8,358 nt of DNA, from positions 1 to 8,358 of the forward strand of contig NZ_JAJBJD010000036.1 in NCBI RefSeq assembly GCF_021811875.1, written 5' to 3'. The notes under the pieces are model-generated. The model was not told where the DNA came from. It saw only the letters and a program-made list of their open reading frames with translations, and did not search any database. How positions within the stretch are numbered: position 1 is the first letter of the stretch; each line of letters opens with the position of its first letter. The position numbers were made by a program, and so were the translations under genes. Positions 1-3,851 of the stretch are shown piece by piece. Source of the stretch: Candidatus Bandiella numerosa. GTDB lineage: Bacteria; Pseudomonadota; Alphaproteobacteria; Rickettsiales; Midichloriaceae.

Positions 1-1
1 C

Positions 2-130
2 TTTCTTGAATTCCTATTATTCTATCAGCTTTTATACCAAACTTATCGTTCTTCTTTATATGAATCTAATTTTTTAAATCCATTTATTGCATATCTTCCT
101 TGCTTTGCATTTATGCAACGGCCTTTTTAA
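2..130 (+). CDS. Possible 3' end of an unidentified membrane-type protein (partial)
   Basis: An open frame runs from the window edge to a TAA at 128-130, giving about 42 codons rich in Phe, Leu and Tyr. The stretch near its end (residues NPFIAYLPCFAF) faintly recalls the C-terminal 'P-x-L-A-A-W-L-P' segment of LptF/LptG permeases, but the match is too short to name the gene. An open frame of this length can arise by chance in AT-rich DNA, so this is a weak call. If real, its last 31 bases overlap the start of the next gene, which would fit translational coupling. Confidence 0.2.
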   Translation, partial: FLEFLLFYQLLYQTYRSSLYESNFLNPFIAYLPCFAFMQRPF

Positions 131-441
131 ATGCTAAATTAACAAATTTACTGGCTGAAATTGAGGAAGAAAAAAAGCTATCCAAGGAGTTTTTAATTTT
201 TGAGTTTGATAAATTTTTCGAGTTATCTAAAACGAAAATGCAAAAAATTAATGAAGAAAAAGAGTTGAACATATATCAACTAAATTTATTAATTGACGAT
301 CTAAAAGAAAAATATGATGAGCAAAAAAAATATGAAAATCTATTAGATAAGTCTAATTCCAGAATAAAATACTTTCACAATCAGAATGAACAAAAAAAAT
401 TAGATGAACTAGCTCAGCAAAAACGAGATTACAAATTTTAG
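100..441 (+). CDS. Small coiled-coil protein, possibly FliJ-like flagellar export chaperone
   Basis: This encodes a 113-residue, highly charged, almost wholly helical protein with no cysteine-rich, membrane or catalytic motif after the first 10 residues. It is predicted by eye to be one long coiled coil from about residue 18 to 105. The C-terminal third (KYDEQKKYE, then EQKKLDELAQQK) has the layout of alphaproteobacterial FliJ, where a KK-x-E segment is followed about 30 residues later by LDELxxxR. FliJ is the cytoplasmic stalk/chaperone of the flagellar export ATPase FliI and is usually about 135-150 residues, so this copy would be short at the N terminus. The frame is open back to 70, but the only usual start codon is TTG at 100, without a clear ribosome site; the true start is unsure and the 5' end may be damaged. 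Coiled coils match each other easily, so the FliJ identity is tentative while a real coding region is fairly likely. Confidence 0.5.
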   Translation: MLCIYATAFLNAKLTNLLAEIEEEKKLSKEFLIFEFDKFFELSKTKMQKINEEKELNIYQLNLLIDDLKEKYDEQKKYENLLDKSNSRIKYFHNQNEQKKLDELAQQKRDYKF

Positions 442-518
442 CAACTGACGCTTTTTAATTCTATGTGTAATCTTCTTATGTATTGCAAAATTCTAATTTG
501 CACCATTTTATCAAAAAA

Positions 519-537
519 AGGAACGATTCTCATTCGC
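519..537. promoter_or_regulatory. Weak Fur-box-like sequence
   Basis: Read on the minus strand, this 19-mer (GCGAATGAGAATCGTTCCT) matches the classical Fur consensus at 12 of 19 positions and has an imperfect dyad GAA..GA...TC..TTC. No obvious iron gene follows in either direction, so the site may be chance. Confidence 0.15.
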
Positions 538-708
538 ATTCTTGGCTTATAGTTGCTCATTTGCTTTTTCACTTTTATTATTAATATGATGTCAATCAAA
601 AATTTTTATAAATTATAATAGAATACCAACTTTATATCATTAAAAAAATAATTAAATAGACTTGACATTTTACATTCAAAAGAACTTCTGAGGTTGAAGT
701 TAGTCAAC

Positions 709-726
709 TATTTTATTAATAAAATA
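709..726. repeat. Perfect 18-bp palindrome
   Basis: TATTTTATTAATAAAATA is its own reverse complement. It is directly preceded by a short inverted repeat, GTTGA at 693-697 and TCAAC at 704-708 give or take one base. It lies about 50-70 bases upstream of the candidate dnaA -35 element. A perfect 18-bp palindrome could bind a dimeric regulator or form a cruciform. AT richness raises the odds of chance palindromes. Confidence 0.7.
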
Positions 727-776
727 TGTAATTATTTTTCTTTACGAATAAATAAAAAAGAGTAGTTTGATAATAC

Positions 777-805
777 TTTAAACAACATTGATGATTATTT
801 ATAAC
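777..805 (+). promoter_or_regulatory. Candidate sigma-70-type promoter for dnaA
   Basis: TTTAAA (777-782, 4 of 6 to TTGACA) and TATAAC (800-805, 5 of 6 to TATAAT) are separated by exactly 17 bases. Transcription would start near 812, leaving a leader of about 70 bases before dnaA. In DNA this AT-rich such matches are common, so this is the best of several weak candidates. Confidence 0.35.
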
Positions 806-882
806 AGGCTGTAATTCATGATTATAGGCTTGTATAGCTCAATGTCTAAAACCAAAAACTCAAATAATTTATATTTACTATT

Positions 883-2334
883 ATGCGCCTAGCTTATAAT
901 TTACCTTCTTTACCTGATAACAAAAATAAGCATATTGAAGAAATAAAAAGCAATTCAATATGGGTAAATATATTGAACAAAATAAATGAAACTGAACAGG
1001 ATTCTCAGTTAAATAATCTGTTGAATGATACAAAATTTATTGAAATAAAAAATAATATTTTAATTTTTGCTGTCAAAGATAAGTTTACAAGAGAAACATT
1101 AATTAGGAATTATTTTTTAATTATTAAGAGACAGATTGCTGAGATTGACGATAACATAAAAATGATCTCAATTACTGTTGATAGCAGTATTAATAACAAT
1201 ATTCCACTTGACAGTAATTTATTAGCAGATAGTAATGCAATAAATAGTGAATCAGAGCAAAAAAGAAATTTAGAAAATAATATATTTTCTAAGACTAATC
1301 CTAAATTTATCTTCGATAATTATGTCACTGGAGAGACAAATATTGTGGCATATAAAATTACTAAAGATATTGCCCTGCAAAATATAAGTTATAATCACAA
1401 TAATGTGTTTTATGTGCACTCCAATGTAGGAATGGGGAAGACACATTTGTTGCAATCTATTGTGAATGAAGTAAACAGTAGCAATAAGAGTGTTGTGGAT
1501 GGTGTTAACACTTATAAGTGCAAAGTGGGTTATTTAAGTGCGGAGAAGTTTATGCATAATTTTGTTAGTGCCGTTAAAAATAATACTCTTTTTAGTTTGA
1601 GGGATAAAATAAATGAGGTGGATATATTTTTAATTGATGATTTACAATTTATATGTGGCAAAGAGAGTACTCAAAGGGAATTTGCATTGATATTGAATTC
1701 GCTTATTGAGGCAGGGAAAAAAATAGTAATTGCATCAAGTGTGCCGTGTCATATGCTTGAACTTAATGATGAGCGCACAAAATCAATACTTAGAGCTAGT
1801 AACACCATTTATATTGAGCAATGCGATTATGAATTACGTTTTAAGATATTAAGTAGCTATAACAAGAGCAATAACATTCAATTTGAGGAAAATATACTAA
1901 AGATGGTAGCTGATAAAGTAACAACAAGCGTTAGGGAGTTGGAGGCTGGATTAAATAATTTGCAAACTTATTTGAGTATATCAGGAAAAAAAGCAACAAG
2001 CGATAACATATGTAAGTATATTCAAAATTATATCAAAAATAATACAAGGAAAATTACTATATCGTCAATAATAAGTGCCGTTGCTAAATATTATAAAATA
2101 TCGTTATCTGACATTGCATCTAAAAAAAGAACACAGAAACTAGTTATAGGAAGGCAGATTATTGCGCATCTTGCTAAAGAAATGACAACGAATAGTCTTA
2201 AGATTATAGGAGAAAAAATAGGGGATAGAGATCATTCTACAGTTTTGTATTATTTGAGGAAAATAGAGATTTCAATAAAAGAAAATGAACAGTTAATTAA
2301 GGATATTGATTCTATTAGGAGTTCCATTATATAA
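883..2334 (+). CDS. dnaA: Chromosomal replication initiator protein DnaA (divergent)
   Basis: DnaA binds DnaA boxes at the origin, forms an ATP-dependent filament and opens the duplex. The 483-residue protein has the full layout: domain I (about 22-85, with the SIW start typical of the family), a low-complexity linker (about 100-140), the AAA+ domain III (about 142-365) and DNA-binding domain IV (about 385-483). Visible motifs are the FDNYVTGETN entry (144-153), P-loop SNVGMGKT (180-187), Walker B FLIDDLQF (249-256) with the family tag GKESTQREF, sensor II VRELEAGLNNL (350-360), and the domain IV signature RDHSTV (449-454) with GRQ (423-425). Oddities: the first P-loop glycine is Ser180, the sensor I segment reads ASSVP instead of TSDRxP, and the canonical KSRF arginine finger reads KSIL (300-303). 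The ATG has no evident Shine-Dalgarno; a 16-codon open frame (842-892) overlaps it. No terminator is evident downstream. Confidence 0.93.
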   Translation: MRLAYNLPSLPDNKNKHIEEIKSNSIWVNILNKINETEQDSQLNNLLNDTKFIEIKNNILIFAVKDKFTRETLIRNYFLIIKRQIAEIDDNIKMISITVDSSINNNIPLDSNLLADSNAINSESEQKRNLENNIFSKTNPKFIFDNYVTGETNIVAYKITKDIALQNISYNHNNVFYVHSNVGMGKTHLLQSIVNEVNSSNKSVVDGVNTYKCKVGYLSAEKFMHNFVSAVKNNTLFSLRDKINEVDIFLIDDLQFICGKESTQREFALILNSLIEAGKKIVIASSVPCHMLELNDERTKSILRASNTIYIEQCDYELRFKILSSYNKSNNIQFEENILKMVADKVTTSVRELEAGLNNLQTYLSISGKKATSDNICKYIQNYIKNNTRKITISSIISAVAKYYKISLSDIASKKRTQKLVIGRQIIAHLAKEMTTNSLKIIGEKIGDRDHSTVLYYLRKIEISIKENEQLIKDIDSIRSSII

Positions 2335-2387
2335 GTGCACCTGAAGATTTTATTTGATTACTGACTCCAAGAAATAAGATCGTGAAA

Positions 2388-2400
2388 ATGAGGAAAATAT
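2388..2400 (+). repeat. 13-bp direct repeat, copy 1
   Basis: AAATGAGGAAAAT occurs here and again at 2536-2548, 148 bases apart. The two copies bracket the start and first 36 codons of the gene remnant at 2430. Short direct repeats of this sort are typical endpoints of slippage deletions or duplications. Confidence 0.6.
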
Positions 2401-2429
2401 TGATTAATATAATTTTTAAGGAAACATAA

Positions 2430-2812
2430 ATGGCAAAAATAGAAATATTGGGAAGACCTGTTAAAGGCTTTGATAGAATGGGGAAATATGCACCACAACA
2501 TCTTTATATACTCCATACCAAAGATAACGGAGAGCAAATGAGGAAAATTTAGCCATTTTATCTGCTCAAAAAGAAAAAATAAACAACCTCGCAGAAAAGT
2601 ATAAAGAGTCTGTGAATTCATTAAATTTACAAAAAAGTAGTGAAGAAAAGTATCTTGCTTATTACAAAGAAACTATAAAAAATGCTATAAATACTTATTC
2701 TAAAAAAGAAGCAATGTCTTCACTAAATACAGAGGTTAGTGAATTTGAATCTTATGTGCATGATTTATTAAATAGTGCATATGGATTATCTAATATTCAT
2801 GATGATTTATGA
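2430..2812 (+). pseudogene. Frameshifted small gene of unknown function
   Basis: An ATG at 2430 has one of the best ribosome sites in the window (AAGGA at 2418-2422, seven bases upstream). It opens a frame of 40 codons (GRPVKGFDRMGKYAPQHLYI is its core) that stops at 2550-2552. A second frame, shifted by one base, is open from 2528 to 2812 and gives an acidic, Lys/Glu-rich helical segment ending ...SNIHDDL. It has no good start of its own; GTG at 2612 is the first usual one and lacks a ribosome site. The simplest reading is one gene of about 125 codons broken by an indel between 2528 and 2550. I see no slippery heptamer in the right phase, so programmed frameshifting is less likely. Alternatively these are two unrelated fragments joined by a deletion. 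I do not recognise the family. Confidence 0.5.
2536..2548 (+). repeat. 13-bp direct repeat, copy 2
   Basis: This second copy of AAATGAGGAAAAT (first at 2388-2400) sits exactly where the two reading frames of the broken gene at 2430-2812 overlap. That makes repeat-mediated rearrangement a possible cause of the frame break. Confidence 0.6.
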
Positions 2813-2835
2813 TTTTTATTCTCAACATTTAATAT

Positions 2836-2867
2836 TTATGAAATTTAAGACTTTTACAGTTTCATAA
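2836..2867. repeat. 8-bp-stem inverted repeat
   Basis: TTATGAAA (2836-2843) and TTTCATAA (2860-2867) are perfect complements around a 16-base loop. The stem is AT-rich and no T-run follows, so it is a poor intrinsic terminator. It abuts the tandem repeats at 2869 with a single base between them, which suggests one composite element. Confidence 0.5.
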
Positions 2868-2868
2868 C

Positions 2869-2901
2869 TCTAGCAAATATCTAGCAAATATCTAGCAAAT
2901 A
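2869..2901 (+). repeat. Three perfect tandem copies of an 11-bp unit (iteron-like)
   Basis: The unit TCTAGCAAATA is repeated three times without a mismatch. A period of 11 bases is close to one helical turn, so all copies would face the same side of the DNA, as in iterons or operator arrays. The array lies in the non-coding stretch between the broken gene and yccA, 78 bases upstream of the first DnaA-box-like 9-mer. Confidence 0.9.
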
Positions 2902-2951
2902 ATGAAAGCGCATGATTGAAAAATTTTTATTTGTGATACCCTTAATACACG

Positions 2952-2980
2952 TTGAAAATTAAGAAGGAATGATATACATT
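2952..2980 (+). promoter_or_regulatory. Candidate promoter for yccA
   Basis: TTGAAA (2952-2957) is followed after 17 bases by TACATT (2975-2980), or after 15 bases by the better TATACA (2973-2978). Either would start transcription only 20-30 bases before yccA. The -10 region is part of a short palindrome TACAT-T-ATGTA (2975-2985) and touches the first DnaA-box-like sequence. Weak evidence by sequence alone. Confidence 0.25.
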
Positions 2981-3038
2981 ATGTACAGATTTAAAATTAT
3001 TTCATAAATTATATGATAGATTATACAAATTATGCACA
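2979..3038 (+). promoter_or_regulatory. Cluster of three DnaA-box-like 9-mers
   Basis: TTATGCACA (3030-3038) matches the consensus DnaA box TTATNCACA at all positions. TTATACAAA (3021-3029) directly abuts it with one mismatch, and TTATGTACA (2979-2987) also has one mismatch. All three have the same orientation and lie within 60 bases, the last two inside the first codons of yccA. With the upstream iterons and AT-rich sequence this resembles an origin or a DnaA-controlled promoter, but the abutting pair is also coding sequence and the match could be accidental. Confidence 0.35.
2981..3007 (+). CDS. Possible 8-codon leader peptide upstream of yccA
   Basis: ATG at 2981 opens a frame of eight codons (MYRFKIIS) that ends in TAA five bases before the yccA ATG. 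An in-frame ATG at 2969 would add four codons. The purine run AAGAAGGAA at 2961-2969 is the only good ribosome-site-like sequence in front of yccA and is better placed for this mini-frame (11 bases from the 2981 ATG) than for yccA itself (43 bases). It may deliver ribosomes by coupling, or may be chance. Confidence 0.2.
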   Translation: MYRFKIIS

Positions 3039-3732
3039 AACCAGTGTTCAAAGGCCGGGTTATAATGAGGGTCTAAGAGTATACATGCTCTCAATTTTTC
3101 AAAACATGGGTATAGCTCTTGTTATTACTGCGCTGGTTGCTATGTTTACTGCATCGTCATCTGCGATGATGAATGCTATATTTTCTACTCCATTGCAGTG
3201 GGTGGTGATGTTGGCTCCTATAGGGATGGTATTCTTTATAAGTGCTAAGGTTATGTCTATGTCAGTATCTGGTGCAAGATTGTCGCTCTGGGTTTTTTCA
3301 GCATTAATGGGACTTTCTTTGTCCTCTATATTTTACGTTTATACTAGTGAAAGTATTGCTAAAGTTTTCTTTATCACCGCTTCATTATTTGGTGCGATGA
3401 CGATTTATGGTCATACAACAAAACGGGATTTATCTGGAATGGGCTCCTTTTTAATGATGGGAGTAATGGGGATATTTATTGCAAGTTTAGCTAATATGTT
3501 CTTTCAAAGTTCAGCGTTAAGCAATGTTTTATCATATGTTGGTGTTATCGTTTTTACTCTTTTAACAGCCTACGATGTTCAAAAGCTTAAAACGATGTAT
3601 TATCAAATGGAAGCTACTGGATCAAATGAGATGGCTCAAAAAGTGTCAATATATGGTGCTTTGAGTTTATATATGGACTTTATAAACTTGTTTATTTTCT
3701 TACTAAGAATTTTTGGTGTGAAAAGAGACTAA
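3013..3732 (+). CDS. Bax inhibitor-1/YccA family inner-membrane protein
   Basis: This 239-residue protein has seven hydrophobic segments (about 31-48, 61-80, 88-110, 116-133, 145-163, 170-186 and 212-233) after a polar N terminus rich in Asn, Tyr and Gln, the usual layout of the UPF0005/BI-1 family. Family marks are AYDVQKLK (186-193) between segments six and seven and LYMDFINLFIFLLRIFG (219-235) at the end. Asp188 and Asp222 correspond to the paired aspartates that form the pH-sensing calcium gate in the Bacillus member YetJ; a calcium-leak role here is inference from the family. E. coli YccA instead modulates FtsH proteolysis. The ATG at 3013 has no adjacent Shine-Dalgarno. It appears to be a single-gene unit closed by the hairpin at 3741. 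Confidence 0.9.
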   Translation: MIDYTNYAQTSVQRPGYNEGLRVYMLSIFQNMGIALVITALVAMFTASSSAMMNAIFSTPLQWVVMLAPIGMVFFISAKVMSMSVSGARLSLWVFSALMGLSLSSIFYVYTSESIAKVFFITASLFGAMTIYGHTTKRDLSGMGSFLMMGVMGIFIASLANMFFQSSALSNVLSYVGVIVFTLLTAYDVQKLKTMYYQMEATGSNEMAQKVSIYGALSLYMDFINLFIFLLRIFGVKRD

Positions 3733-3740
3733 GTTGTTTT

Positions 3741-3773
3741 AAGGGATCCGTGCTAATAGCAATCGGATCTTTT
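3741..3773 (+). terminator. Intrinsic terminator after yccA
   Basis: AAGGGATCCG (3741-3750) pairs with CGGATCTTTT (3764-3773): six Watson-Crick pairs plus two G-U and two A-U pairs. The loop holds a second small dyad TGC/GCA. The T-run lies in the closing arm and is followed by TTGGTG, so the tract is short. It begins eight bases after the yccA stop, the expected place. Confidence 0.6.
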
Positions 3774-3776
3774 GGT

Positions 3777-3809
3777 GTGTTGCTAATGTTTCGTTAATGC
3801 TGGCAACAC
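3777..3809 (+). terminator. Second hairpin, terminator or gyrA leader structure
   Basis: GTGTTGC (3777-3783) and GCAACAC (3803-3809) form a perfect 7-bp stem, followed shortly by GGTGTTTTTAAATTTTATTTT. It could be a back-up terminator for yccA. It also lies only about 42 bases before gyrA, so it could equally sit in the gyrA leader. TGCTAAT occurs in both this hairpin and the preceding one. Confidence 0.45.
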
Positions 3810-3851
3810 GGTGTTTTTAAATTTTATTTTATCATTTATTAAGTTGTAAAT

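Larger units (their letters stand above)
442..882 (+). other. Gene-poor region upstream of dnaA
   Basis: This 441-base stretch is AT-rich and stop-dense in all frames. The longest open frame is a 40-codon minus-strand one (438-560), which lacks a ribosome site and any recognisable motif. I see no tRNA or rRNA. What it does hold is a Fur-box-like sequence (519-537), a short inverted repeat GTTGA/TCAAC (694-708), a perfect palindrome (709-726), and a plausible promoter for dnaA (777-805). It probably serves as the dnaA control region plus decayed sequence. Confidence 0.6.

Noticed and set aside
1..64. Minus-strand frame reading KFGIKADRIIGIQE at the left edge
   Set aside because: Only about 20 codons, no start in view and a stop just upstream; it conflicts with the longer plus-strand frame, and neither can be settled from the edge.
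438..560. A 40-codon minus-strand open frame beginning MSNYKPRMRMRIV
   Set aside because: It has no ribosome site, no recognisable motif and ends against the stop of the plus-strand coiled-coil gene; open frames this short occur by chance.
2536..2556. Programmed -1 frameshift at AGGAAAATTTAG
   Set aside because: The A/T run is not in the codon phase required for an X-XXY-YYZ slippery heptamer, and no clear downstream stem was seen, so an indel is more likely.
2358..2621. An 87-codon minus-strand open frame rich in Phe and Cys
   Set aside because: It lies opposite the better supported plus-strand remnant with its clear ribosome site and has no recognisable protein pattern.
2612..2812. A separate 66-codon gene starting with GTG
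   Set aside because: The open frame extends upstream to 2528 with the same composition and GTG has no ribosome site, so it is better read as the second half of the broken gene starting at 2430.
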